From positions 620,001-684,000 of the forward strand of contig ML769383.1 in the NCBI GenBank assembly GCA_009733575.1: a DNA stretch of 64,000 nucleotides, read 5' to 3'. The notes beneath the pieces are model-generated. The model did no database searches and was not told the origin of the DNA. It was given only the letters and a program-made list of their open reading frames with translations. The position numbers were made by a program, and so were the translations under genes. Numbering within the stretch: position 1 is the stretch's first letter; each line of letters opens with the position of its first letter. Below, one piece after another: positions 20,457-32,900 of this stretch. The DNA comes from Gymnopus androsaceus JB14 (lineage: Eukaryota > Basidiomycota > Agaricomycetes > Agaricales > Omphalotaceae).

Positions 20457-23400
20457 ATGCAACCAGGATATTACGACTCTGAAAATTATACTAATGATCT
20501 CGAGCAAGGACGACGTCAAGTGGATCGAAGCAAAGTTCAAAAGACGCGCGCCTGTGATCTGTACGTTTGGCGTTCCTTTATTAATGCTGGGCAGATTTAC
20601 TGAAACACTTTGATAGTTGTAGGTTCGTGGTCCGATGGTAAATCGTAAAGAATAGAGCTGAAAATTGTCCTCAAGGCGGAGGAAGACCAAATGCGACGGT
20701 CCGAAGAAGGCTGGCAACATTTGCTCCAATTGTTTGCAGAATAACAGGGCCTGCACCTATGTGTAAGTTTCATACGGAATGCTTTCAACTCTTGCATTCA
20801 CTTATCTCTGTCTACAGTGAGGCATCCGTACCTCGAGGGCCGTCAAAGTCGTACGTATCTGCACTATTCCTATTGCTCATTCTCAACGGGTTCCAGATAT
20901 GTGATAGGGCTGGAGGATAAACTAGAGAAGCTAGAGGCAGTGTTGAAGAGGGTGAGTGTCTGTCCCAGTCCTCAATACGATGTTTATCATCACATTCAAC
21001 TTTGTTTCACAGTTGCGACCTGATCAAGATTTCTCCGCCGAACTAGGTCCTCCAGTGGTCAGAGACTCGTGGAAGAATACCGAGCCTTCTCGTGAAGCTT
21101 CCAGCTCGCGCTCCCATATCCCACCACCTCCGCAGCCCTCAAAACTTGCGCCTTACCTGGATAAAACCATGGCAACGGGAATGTCGTCTCATCTCAAGAT
21201 TAATAATAATCATCAATCTCTCAGTCATCCTACAAAGCACCGTCGGCCGCGACAAGGTTTTGTCAATGCTAGTTCTGAATCAAGCGAATCCGACTCTTCC
21301 GATATGGACGAACTGGTGGACAATTTCGAGAACGGCATGCAGCGCTTAACTTTGCGTACAAGCCGCACCAAACCAGAGCAGAGCTCGTTCGATCGGTTTC
21401 AGGGACAAAGCAGCTCGATAACGCTTGTGGACGTTACGCGAAAGTTGAAGCAGGCTCATATAATGGCTCAGAAAGAAGGGCGTAACACTGACTCGAATGC
21501 CTCAACCCTATCCCCTAGTCCCGAGCTTCAAAACTCTTTGCGACGGTCCGAATACTGGCGCGCACCCACTGTGAGTCAGGTTTAACTTTCAGATCTCACC
21601 ACTGACCGATTATCTCTAGTGGGAACTCAAATATGAAGGGCTCCACGTAGATTCACCGACGCTTCTCAACTCAGTTCTCCAGCGACTCCCTGATGATGTG
21701 AGTTTCACTAGCGTACACGACCTATCCACCTTCGACTTTTTATCTAGATACTACCCTGTTTTGTCTAGAGAGCTTACACTACCAACATTTTAGGATCTCG
21801 CAGAAGAGCTCATCTCACTATACTTTCAACACGTAAACATTCATTTTCCGCTCTTGAACGAACCAATATTTTACCGGCAATGGAGAGAGCGCTTGCACGA
21901 AAGAGACATCTGGTATTGTGCTCTATCAATGTGCGTTTTTGCCGTGGCAAGCCGGTGGAGTAACGATCCTCGAGTTCTTTCCCAAGCTCAGCCAAAACAT
22001 CGATCTCATGAATTGGAATGGACTACGGCTGGATCGGATTTCTTCAATACCGCTATCGGTAAGCTGAACTTAACGGCATTTACCTTTATTTTGCTGATTA
22101 AAATTTTGTTTAGCAATCCATCGTGCACGTAGAAGTCTTCTGTATACTCCTACCCTCTTTGAAGTCCAAACATTCACTGTATGTGGCTGCCTCAAATCTG
22201 ACACTTTCCCTTGACCACTTCCTGTAGTTGCTGGCCTTGTTTTTAAGAGGCACTTCAGATTACTCTGCGGGATGGATACTTGTAGCTGTTGGACTCCGGA
22301 AGGCACAAGACGTAGGCGCACACCGGAAGACTGTATATATGCGAAAGCCGACTGCAAACGAAGAACTATGGAAACGTGCTTTCTGGTCTTTAATCATATT
22401 GGATCGTACCGGTAGCACCAGCCTCGGCCGATCGTGTGGTATAGGCGAGGAGGAGTAAGTTATTACAGTGACTGTTGCCCGGGTGTCTAAATTTATAAAT
22501 TCTCCGCAGCTTTGATTTAGAATTGCCTTTAGAGGTTGATGACGATTATTGGGATACGGAAAACCCTGCAGTAGCTTTCAAACAACCGCCTGGGTTGCCA
22601 TGCAAAGTTACCGCGTTCAATCTATGGATTCAAATCACACAGATTGTAGCGTTTACGCTGAGGACATTGGTGTGTGTCCATATTATGTATCCTGGGGTTA
22701 TGCTTCTGACATTAAAACAGTACGCGCTTGATCCAAAGAAGATTTTTCTAGGACGAAAAACCTTGCCAGATTCAGAGACCATAGTTAAGCAGCTTGATGT
22801 GGCACTTGCTGAGTGGGCCGACTCTGTTCCTGAACATCGTCAGTTTTTCTTCAGCTTTACTTTATCTTTTTTTGCATTGATGATGCTTTATAGTTCAATG
22901 GTCAAATCAAACCGACAGCGGCGACTTAACAACCTCGAATTTATCCGCCTCACTGCACCTGTCCTATCATCATACACATATATTGATTTACAAAATCTTC
23001 ATTCCCTTCTCTCAGATTTTGCCTCATAATGTTCGTGGTATACCTCGCTCTTCTGAAAAGCCTTCATCGCTCTCACTTCCAGCACTGACGATCTGCGTCA
23101 ATGCGGCCAAAGCATGCGCTCGAATTGTCGAAGAACAGATGAAACGGGGGTTCTCCAATGTCCCTTTCCTGATCACCATCTCAAACGTTTGCACTGGCAT
23201 ACTCATTGTGAATCTTTGGGATTTGAAGGCAAAAGAAATTGCGGAACGTTCCACTCATGCAGCTCTCATGGAAGATGTCAAACCACGATATGCACTTGCT
23301 ATTCAGAGCGTAAAGGAAGACATCGATATCTTCCTCGGTGCTCTTGAATGGGCCAAGCCTCGCTACCCTATTGTCACTCAAATACTGTAAGTATCGTTGT

Positions 23401-24139
23401 CCTTTTTGTTCAGATGAGATGTGCTGACGCATGTTATATAGGGCTAAACTTCGAGCATCATTCCCTAGTGCACAATCCGATCTCAGTGAAAGAGAGCGAT
23501 ATTCGCTTCAGGAACCCAATCATTTTCAAACTGCGGGTTCATCTCCGGTATGGCTCTCTCCTGGGATGCCTTCCAGTACCCCAAACCAGGACTGGGGTGA
23601 CCATCCTTCTCACCACAACTTTCTTTTGCGGACCAGTTCTTATTCAATGCCGGTGGCTCCACCTGAACGACTGCCCGCTCATCCACTCCATCGACGCGAT
23701 TCCGATCCAGTAATTCGACAATCACTAGCGTTTTGGCCTACATCTCAACCCAGACCCTCTTATCCACAAGTACCTGAAAATCGACATGCCACCTATTCAT
23801 CTCTTCCGTTCATAAGCTCTGTGCGGAGATCGTCCTTTACATCTCCCCAGCGCTCTCATAGATATGCGTCTCCTAGTCCCTCCCGCCATGACCAGCATAA
23901 CAGCTTCTACCAGGTTAACACTGGTGATTATGGTCGCGACATGTACCAACATCTTCCGACTTCTGATGCGCGGTCGATTCCAACACAGCCAGCCTATGAA
24001 AAACGGGGTTATAGCAGGTAATTGATTATTTGTGTTTGGTCTCTACATACCGTACTCACTCTTCGCTATCAGAGAATCCGCCTGGGACGACTATCGCGCA
24101 GTCTATCCCGGAGGAAACGATCATCCTTCTTGGACCTAG
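20457..24139 (+). CDS. Zn2Cys6 transcription factor with fungal-specific TF domain
   Basis: This is a nuclear regulator. The binuclear zinc cluster is ACDLCRRRKTKCDGP, followed by CSNCLQNNRACTYV, giving all six cysteines. A short coiled-coil (LEDKLEKLEAVLKR) and a Ser-rich linker with SSESSESDSSDMDE come next. The fungal-specific TF domain spans about WELKYEGLHVDSPTLL, YFQHVNIHFPLLNEPIF, SAGWILVAVGLRKAQDVGAH and LWKRAFWSLIILDRTGS with the acidic loop after SCGIGEEDFDLELP. The C-terminus is long, Ser/Pro-rich and probably activating, ending YPGGNDHPSWT. The second cysteine of the cluster requires a 6-nt microexon at 20617-20622 between two introns (20561-20616 and 20623-20675). The start at 20457 follows an in-frame stop. 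The target pathway is unknown. Confidence 0.85.
20617..20622 (+). other. Six-nucleotide microexon of the Zn2Cys6 gene
   Basis: Exon 1 ends TGTGATCT and the next large exon starts GCGGAGG. Only insertion of TTGTAG, bounded by AG on the left and GT on the right, restores CDLCRRRK. Direct joining would give CDLRRK and lose a zinc-binding cysteine. Confidence 0.75.
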
Positions 24140-24779
24140 TAACATATTGCTTGTTCTTTAGCTTACATTCCATCATAAATGACCTGGACTCGTCGCATCC
24201 AGATTTCCTTCAGTAATTTATTCTGGTAGACCTACAATGCATTTCGAAGCTCATGTTGTATTTGTAGCGTGCGTTGAACTTTTAATCAACGTTGTACGAT
24301 GATTTGTATTTTGCTATTCAATGTTTCTGAATCAAACTGCATGGAGGTTCCAAGAGTTTTCATTCATAAATTCAAGTACTAAGCTCTCAGATTGGATCCT
24401 TGAAGGAAGCTCGTTATTTCTCTCGTTCAAATCTCTGTTCCCGAGTCATAATACATCTGCTCCCAATCCAAATTCCGCTGTACTCAGACTATGATGTATG
24501 TCGTTGAGCCAACGCTGAACGCTTTTTTGTTAAAATTGGTGAACAAGGGTGTAAATAGCGTACCGCAACCGCAGTTGGCAACACGTTGATCTATGATATC
24601 TTTTTCTTCTAAAGAATACAACCCAGGAGTGTCGGTACTACGATGAGACCGCGTCAGCTGGGGAATGTCTACGCGACAGCCGCTATCTTTGAAGACATTG
24701 TCAAGGAGATCTCGGAGAAAAACATAGAGAACATAATAGGTAGGAGTCTAGAAATACAAGTCGTAGGAAATAGCACACA
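24140..24779. other. Convergent intergenic region, no gene recognised
   Basis: This region lies between the 3' ends of the Zn2Cys6 gene and NSA2. Neither strand has a coding signal. It should contain the 3' ends of both transcripts. Confidence 0.5.
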
Positions 24780-25776
24780 TCATACAACTGCAAAAAACAG
24801 ATCAGAGGAAATAACCTGCAAGATAAACCAATACTCACGAAGGACGGCGTTTATACAACCATCGTTTTCGGGGTTGTTTGTGATCTGTGCATATTTTCCG
24901 AAAACCACTTTTCCGCCCGATGTGACCATACCAAGCTCGGAAACGTTCACTTCTATCACTGTCCCTTTGGTCATCACACCCAGTTGCGTGTACATGGGGG
25001 ATTGTGGGTTTTTCTTGACGCCAAGAATTTGCAACTGGAACGTTGCTTTTAAATCAGCTATAACCAGCCAAAAATCAGTAAAACGACGGCGGAAAAAAAG
25101 AGCATGGAACGCACGGTGAGTGACGTTGGCTTTTCTATATCGAAGAGCCATCGGTCGGATAAATCTCTCCATCTTCACCGGCTTCCTTGTGAAACCTTCA
25201 CCAACAAACGTCGCCTTTGTAACCATCCGCTTCCATGACTTGCTTTTACTCTTCCCCGTCTTCATCACTTTGAACATCTCATCCTCAGCAATTCCCCGAA
25301 CCTTGGGTAATGGTACTGCGTATTTAGCCGCCTTGTCCTTGCGCTTCTGCTTGATTGCACTCGAGAGGGCCTTGGCGTCCTTTTGACCCTCACGATCGAG
25401 TAGATACGTCGGCAGAGCACCATCTGGAACAGTGGAAGAATCTGCTTGCTTGACGTTCCGCTCGTCATGGGCTTTGAGAGTCTTTCTGAGTTGAACCTTT
25501 TCGGCGTGTTTCCTAGCGTGAAGAAGCTTGGCTTTGATACCGAAAGCCTTCTGAGCAGTTGCAGAAGATTTATGAGCTGCACGGGCTTCACGCTTGCGCC
25601 TAATATGTGTATTAGATTCGAATTTTGAGGAGAGATTTCGAAGACTGACTTTAATTCAAAGTAATCTAACCGACGACCATGTCGTTTAATGTGCTCCTCG
25701 ATATACTCGTTCTGAGGCTGGAGAGTGAAAAAATAGTGAGCAATGAATCTCGAAATAAGAGAAATAGTCCTACCAT
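24780..25776 (-). CDS. NSA2: Ribosome biogenesis protein NSA2
   Basis: This nucleolar factor is needed for maturation of pre-60S particles and 27S rRNA processing. Sequence landmarks are [21 protein letters not shown], a basic region with KRKREARE and [78 protein letters not shown] and the eS8-like C-terminus [39 protein letters not shown] and [10 protein letters not shown]. Exon 1 is only the ATG (25774-25776), followed by an intron at 25718-25773. The last exon is 8 nt (24780-24787) after an intron at 24788-24838. Further introns lie at 25058-25114 and near 25600-25660. The sequence is full length and intact. Confidence 0.93.
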
Positions 25777-25894
25777 GAGGAACTGTACGAAGGAGAGAAG
25801 AAGAAAACAATGAATTGAAATTTCGGGCCACGTGCGCACTGCGCCAGCTGCACGTATACGTTTTGACTTTGACCGCCAATTTCTCTCTTGAACA

Positions 25895-26850
25895 ATGTGG
25901 CAAGACAGCTCATACAGCTCATCCTCAACGCCGAACGCGTATTATGCTCAGCAGAATCAGGCCAATCCGCTTCAATTTTACTCTCCTAGCTCAGCCGATC
26001 CCAGTTTGTACCCTGGCTCGAGGCCAAGTCTGGACGGAAGCATGGCAGCGGGGGCCCAAGGAAACATGGCTCAGAGTGGACCTGCTTATGGTGGCAACAT
26101 TCAGCCTGTAGGAGGATGGTGGACGGCTTTTGGAACAGGTGGATTTGAAGGAGAACCTCCGCTATTAGAGGGTATGTTTTTCATTTCCGCTCGACTCTGA
26201 GCCATCTCTCAATCTTGCATTTTCAGAACTCGGAATAAACTTTTCTCATATACGCGCCAAAACCTTGACGGTGTTGAATCCTTTCAGTCACGTCGACGAA
26301 CACATCATGGACGATGCAGACTTGGCCGGACCGATTATATTCGTCTTTTGCTTTGGAATATTTCTTCTGTTTGTAAGTAACCGTGCTCAAAGACAGCATA
26401 TATTAGCTCAACTTGTCTTCAGTCTGGAAAACAAAACTTTGGATACATTTACGGAGTTGGCCTCTTTGGTTCCATTTCGGATATATACCCTCCTCAACCT
26501 CATGGCTGAGAAAGCCATTGATGCCTACCGTGTCACGTCCGTTTTGGGATATTGTCTACTGCCGATGGTTGGTGTATCAGGAATCAGTATAGCCATGACT
26601 TTGGAGTAAGTGATCACTTCTTGTAGTTTATACGCCTTTGCTCATCAGTTTCAAAGTGGTACTTTCGGCTACTTGCTGTCCCTACTGTCCATCATATGGT
26701 GCACATACTCTGCGTCGGGGATCTTTGTAGCCGTATTGCGAATGTCTGACCAGCGGCTTCTGGTAGCTTACCCTGTCGGATTATTGTATGGATGTTTTGC
26801 TCTCATGAGCGTCTTTCAGTGGAAAAGCACCTGTACAACCTGGAAAATAA
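25895..26850 (+). CDS. YIP1: YIP1 family Golgi membrane protein
   Basis: This is a multi-pass protein that binds Rab GTPases and acts in ER-to-Golgi vesicle traffic. The N-terminus is disordered and Ser/Tyr/Pro-rich (residues 1-80, with YYAQQNQANPLQFY). It is followed by the conserved GEPPLLEELGINFSHIRAK, LNPFSHVDEHIMDDADLAGP and transmembrane helices around IIFVFCFGIFLLF, QNFGYIYGVGLFG, VTSVLGYCLLPM and LYGCFALMSVF. As written the frame runs on past the usual end into improbable sequence that overlaps CSF1. Removing one T of the TTT at 26814-26816 gives SGKAPVQPGK and a stop at 26848-26850, which fits the family length. The gene then ends about 110 bases from the CSF1 stop. Confidence 0.85.
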
Positions 26851-26962
26851 CCATAAAATTGTGCTTCCTCATTGCTCGGACGTGTTGGAAACGGGAGAAC
26901 AGAAGATATCGATACAGAAGGTATGCTATGTGTACAGTAGTAGTATTATGCAAAATTATAAT

Positions 26963-29900
26963 TTATGTAGTCCTCGCAGCCAACAATTGCCTGCTATAAA
27001 GCTTCAGCAGTATCTCCATGATTTCTTCTAGCGGCGCAGTCGCATATTCGTGAACGTACTGCGGGAGCGAATCCTCCAAACTAAATCCAGCTTTCTTCAT
27101 GAAAAATGGATGCATCACATCCTGGCGTTGCTTCGCCTAATTGCCGCATCGTCAATCGTTCGATGTGACGATGACCTGGTTGATAGACGAGTGTCTTGGC
27201 TTCAGTTTCAGTTGGAGATGGCGCATTAACGTCAGGAGATGTGAGTTGCTGGAACTTTGCAAAGGATGCGTCCGGAGAGCCAAAGGTAGAATTGACCGCC
27301 GAAGCGGATTTTGGAGAGAACGGGGAGAACTGGTTCGAGGAGAAATGAGGGATAGTAGCTGATCGAGGAGCGTCCACTAGATTGAGTGGCTCGGGGGCTT
27401 TCTTTCGTGAACCTTGGACTGGGCTGGCCGCAAAAGTCCTCCAATCAGCAGCTGTTTGGACTTGTTCCATCTCGCGTGCGAGGGTTTTTCGCAACACTGT
27501 CAACCAAGAATACAAGCCAACGTTGAGTGTGATGTAGATATCATCACTATGTTGCACGCCCTTCAACCGAACAAACTGGCTGTCGAAGGTGTAGGCTAGC
27601 GTTTTCTGCATGCCTTGGTGGAACTCCTCGCTGGTCATATGCATCGTCATGGATGGGAGGCCAACAATGTCCGCACTGCTTGCATCCTTCAACAAGTCTT
27701 GTAACCATTGCCTTCCATCGGAGACTTCAGTGCTTGGATGCATCACAGCATGTCCAAGCTGCGCAAATCTTGAAATCTTCATGGAGGAGAAGGAGAGACG
27801 GATATCCCTCTTGCTGGACGTGCTTTCAGACTCTACAAGACGATTAAGCCTTCCACGAACGTCCTGACCGACAAACTGTGCGACCTCAGCATCGCCCATT
27901 GTTCGAGGGAATACCACTATCCGTAGCAAATCTAGCCGCAAACTCATATGCTGGCGGATAATGTACGATAAGATAGCATCTGCTCTTGGAACCGAGTTCG
28001 AGCTGAATTTATCATCGCCTCAGCGACCGCTGACAGAGGGTTGTCGGGCTTGGGGGCTCGGGATATTCGGAATGTGTTTGATTCCCTGCTAGCACCCTCC
28101 CTCTGAGCCTCAAGATTAGCTTTGAATTTGTTGGCGTACGCTAGAAGCTTTGGGATAGTTCCAACAGTCGCGATCGGCTACGACCTCTGGACTTTTGACG
28201 GTAAATGACAATCGCAGGGGACGGTCAGTCTGACTGGCTTTGGGGATGGACCAGTCATCCAGGATCTCGACCTCCAAGGGTTCAGCCCTAAAATTGTGTT
28301 ATTCAAAGGCTGAATTGAATAAGGATGCTTTCACTTACCGGTAGTGCAATAGCTTTTGATAATCTGACTCGAGCATGACGACCAAAGGTCCGCTCGTCAT
28401 CCGAAGCTCAAGCATACGATCCCGAATATCACTCTCTGTAGAAGGGTTTCCGACCCAGCGAATAGTCTGGAAAACGCAGTTGGAAATATCGGCATAACCA
28501 GCGACATTTCCTTTGGCTGTGATACCGACGTGGCCGACGCGGAAGGATAGTTCATTGGAAGATTGTGTGAATTTGGAGCGAAAAGCGCAATTCTCCAAGT
28601 GTAGAAGCACTGAGCTGATGGATTGTCCGAGGTCAATATCTAGTTTGATCTGTCGGATGCGAATGAGGATAGCAGTGGTGAATTCCGGTTTCGGGTTGTT
28701 AACGGTCATTGAATTGGGCTTGGAAGGATTATCCTCTATAACAGCACTATTATGACCATTGAATACGGGAATGCGATCAAGCCAGACAGCTTTGAAGCAG
28801 AGAAGGTCCTGGAGTCGAGAGAAACGAACACCGCCAAGAAACTCTGTGTCAAGGACCAGCGAAATCGATGTAAGAATTGGGCCATCTTCGATGTACCGCT
28901 TCCCGAGAGTTACGGAAAACGCCAGATTGCGAGCATCCAGTCTGAGACAATCCTCGCTCAGGAAGCCGTGCTTCAAACCAATGGTCAACCCGCCGACAGT
29001 CCCAGTGAAAGTGACATCTCGGGCGCCAGGCAAGACATTAATCATAAAGCCACCACTATCCCAATTTAAAGCAGCGACGACATTCACATCAGGCAGACAG
29101 GTGAGCTCTAGTCTCGACTGATCGATTCGTAAACTGAAGCTGATGCGCAGGGTGGACGATGGAGGAACAGAAGGGAGTTCCGGTTGAACAGTAGGCTCTG
29201 CAGATACCGGTGAACGGGGTTCCACACGGCTGGAGGTGCGAAGCCTTTCCTCGACCAAGGTGACTACTTCGGTAATGAACGGGAGCAGCATGGGTCTCAA
29301 TGTGTTAGTACTGGAGTGCACTGTGCTTTTGAACATCAGAATCGACGGCTCCGCTTCTGCTTCAGAGGGATTCCTGGAAGGAGGCACAGCTCGATACTCT
29401 GCCCAGACAGAAACGACTGGAAGGTTAAAAACTTCCGCTCCAACATCACCAATAGGCTGATCTGGACGATCCCAAGTCCCGCTGTAGGCTCTAACTCGGG
29501 AAGATTTCGAAGCATCAATGCTATACATGGAAACCTTGCCACTCAGGAAAGTAAGAGAGACGAAGATATCCGGAGCTGTCGCAGAGTGTCCGGAATGCGA
29601 CTTCTGCTTGCTTTGTACCGGGGCTATTTCCGCTGGAGTTGGGCCTCCGCGGGGAAGATTGGCAGATAATCTTTGAACGCGTTCCTTGCCGTGACGATAC
29701 ACATCGAACAACGAAAAGACATAGTCTGGAATCGTTGAATCGATGTCTAGGATGAATCCACTAACAGTGGCAGTCATATACATCTGATTAGACGTCGAAG
29801 ACTTCGAGGATCGAAGGTGGGCTTTCATTGTGGGATACAACAATCGGTTGCGCGTATCGTGATTATCACCAGAAAAGTCGGCTGGAACCGATTGTCTGAA

Positions 29901-32900
29901 ACTGGACAGAAATACGATGAGCAATCTCAGTCAAGAGATTAATGTAATGGCATTACCAAGAGACAAATTGAAAAGACAGTCTTTCCATGCTTGCTTGACC
30001 GGTTTCTCCGTACTGGGTTCCGAATTTGACAGATTGTATGGAGAACAAGAACGCTCGTACTGCAGTTGAATCATGGCTTCCCACTGGAGGCAGGTCCATA
30101 TCATGATCATGGGCCAGAGGAAAAGCGACACCAATGTTGCTCAATGAGAATTCGATGATATAGCGTTTGAGCCATGACATCCTTTGCGAGGGCGTAAGCT
30201 CTTCGGACTTGATTTCGAAGGTCTTAATGATTCGTTGAGTCTTTTGTTTGAATGCCGCCAGTTCATGTGCACGCTGTTCTCGTCGGTCGGTCATTTCCAT
30301 CTATAGGAAGGTGTGTCAGATAAACCATGAAACTAAAAAAAGGTGGAATTACCTGAAGTTCATCTATGAAGTCGCCGATTTCTGCGATAGAGCTCGGTTG
30401 CATTACAGCATGTATCTTTGTGACTGCAACTTGAAGGACTTCACTTTTAGAGCCTTGGCTCTTAGATAGAACCTTGAAATCGATAATGACGAATGCACTA
30501 CGTTGGTGTCTGTTGAACCCAGAGGACTGAGGTATCATGCTCGAGCGTGGAGCAAGAGAAAGTGCGAGGTCAGTTACAGTGACAGACCATGCTTTCTCAG
30601 GCACTCCCTCAAATTTCCCGCTTATACCAGGACACTCGAGATACAGAACAGAAGCTCGTCCTTCAAAGCCAACACGAAAGCCTTGCATTTTCGCAAATAC
30701 GGAGAACTCTAGTCGTTGAGTACTCGTGAGACTCGGAGGTGCGGCTGATGAAGGAGCTGTCGTGTTCACCGGTTTAGAGCGTGTTTGCTGAATTACAGCA
30801 AGTAGATCGTTGAAATCCTGGCCGAACTTTTGCTGCACAGGCCAACAGAGTGTCCCAGTGAGACGGCTTCACTTTCATCTCCAGAAAGTGAATTAGCGAA
30901 ATTATGCGAATGGATGTTTGGTCGAGATGTCCAGAAAGAAGGAAAGGTGGAAACCCAAGCTTAACTCGAGTTTTGAGGGAGGGCTCTGAAGAATCTGTGG
31001 TGACGGCAAAAGTTTGGGACGAAAGTTGCACGCCAAAATCATAGGATGTTTGGCGAGCCTTTTCAAGAGACTTCAAGTAGACGGCGGTATCATTCACTTC
31101 CCACGACAACCAGGTATCGTGCATAACGCGCAAATATATACCAGTGCACGAGAGACGACCATCCACCTGAAGGACCAAATTACGTGAAGGCTTTCCTGAA
31201 GGCTTTCCTGGAGGTTTTTGAATTTCCGACATGAGGGCTTGTATTGTTGCCTCGATGCCTGGAAGAAAATCTGCTCTCCACTCTTCGATAAAACGATAGA
31301 GTCGTAATGCACTGCGAGGAACAGCGAAACGTAGAGCATTTGATAGTGAAAGCGACTTTGATGTTCTGCTCCAAGTTCTCATTTCGCATGACGGAGCTAA
31401 CCATACCATCCACGATCATTAAAGAGGCAAGATCATCGTGTTCGTTAGGCTGAGCCATAGAAGGCGTTGCGCGAGCCTTTACAAACACATCTGAGAACAA
31501 AAGTGAATGGTTCATCAGTTGCTTTTGTGCATGCTGATGGACTAAGATAGTCGATGAGTGGCGCATTCCCGAAATCCCGAACTCGAATGTCAGCTTCTCT
31601 GCTACAGCTCGTAGTCGCAGTTGTTTCAAGGCCACGACAGCGTGAACGTTCACAACCTTGAAATGGTTGAAACGCGCTTTCTTGTCCTTCTTGGCCGGCG
31701 ATGGTGCAAGTTTCTGTGCTCGAAGACTTTCTTGGATAAAAGTCATGAGATAGGAATACACTGTTATCTGGATATCGCCAAAAGCGACCGGATACAGCGA
31801 TCTTTTGGACGGGCTCGGGCGACTTGAATGATAACGAAGTCTGCGAAGTTCCTAGTCGTCGATTACCGTCATCCAAAAGCTCGTAGTGTCGTAACCGTAC
31901 ACCAAAAACCATGTCGGCAAAGGACATTTGGCAGGGCGGACGATGTTCTGGGTCAATAATCTTTAGGTGAACCAGATCTAGTCTCACAGAGACATAATTG
32001 AATGAATAATTCGTAGCATCCGTTTGCCAAGTTGATGTAGACGACTTGAGGTTCGGGATTAACGGCTCAAGCGGCCCTAATCCCGAGACGTGATAAACGT
32101 CTGGGTCCAAGACGAGGAGCGTGTTTTCCAAACGAGGAATGAGGTCGGCTATTGCGACGGTTTCATCCAGTTTCATGCCCCAGGATGAGTTACCCTTTCG
32201 GAGGTGCCATAGACAATTGCGTAAATGAAAAAGGAATCGGAAGGCAAGGTCGGCGCGAAGCTCCTGCGGTAAGCCTATCTGTACCAGGAACGAAGGTTGT
32301 ATGGTGGATAATGGATCAATAACCAAATCGTTGTTAGATGAGCTAAGGATATGGTAGATGGTAGATTGAACAACGTTGGATGAAGAAGCCTTCATCTTTT
32401 GCTGAATTCGGACCAGTCGAGGTAGATAGCTTTCGATTGCACTGACAGTGGAAACAAGTAATGAAGGAAACGAGTGCGAAACCTCCGTCGTGAAATTATC
32501 ACAGGAAAGCTCGGAATTATCTCTGGATAACGCAGCTCTGAGGTTGGTAGCAGAGAAAGAAAGAGCAGATTCCTTTGCTGTCGCACGACCATCGTTGGAA
32601 AGAGCAGTCAGATCTGCTTTTGCTTTACTAAACTGAGCGACAAGAGAATGGCCTTCGTCGGAAAGGTTGCCGCACATTTGTACATGTGAGATGCAGCATG
32701 CCAGATAGGAAAATGCGTCTTTGTTGCTCTCGGCTTCTGATGTTTTGGGAGACATCAAGACGTTGCAGTATATGCAAAGTAACCGATTCCAGGAAAATGT
32801 CCAAGACCGTGATAACTGGGAGCCTTGCGCTTCGAAGGATTCGGAAAATCACTGATGTAAGCCGACATCCATCGATCCGTCCAGATATTCCGCGCTGAAG

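Noticed and set aside
26610..26999. YIP1 open frame extending to 26999
   Set aside because: The extension has an unlikely composition and overlaps the CSF1 3' end. A single extra base at 26814-26816 gives the expected family end at 26850.
28752..29121. Plus-strand open frames within the CSF1 region
   Set aside because: They are antisense shadows of CSF1, which has conserved protein sequence on the minus strand throughout.
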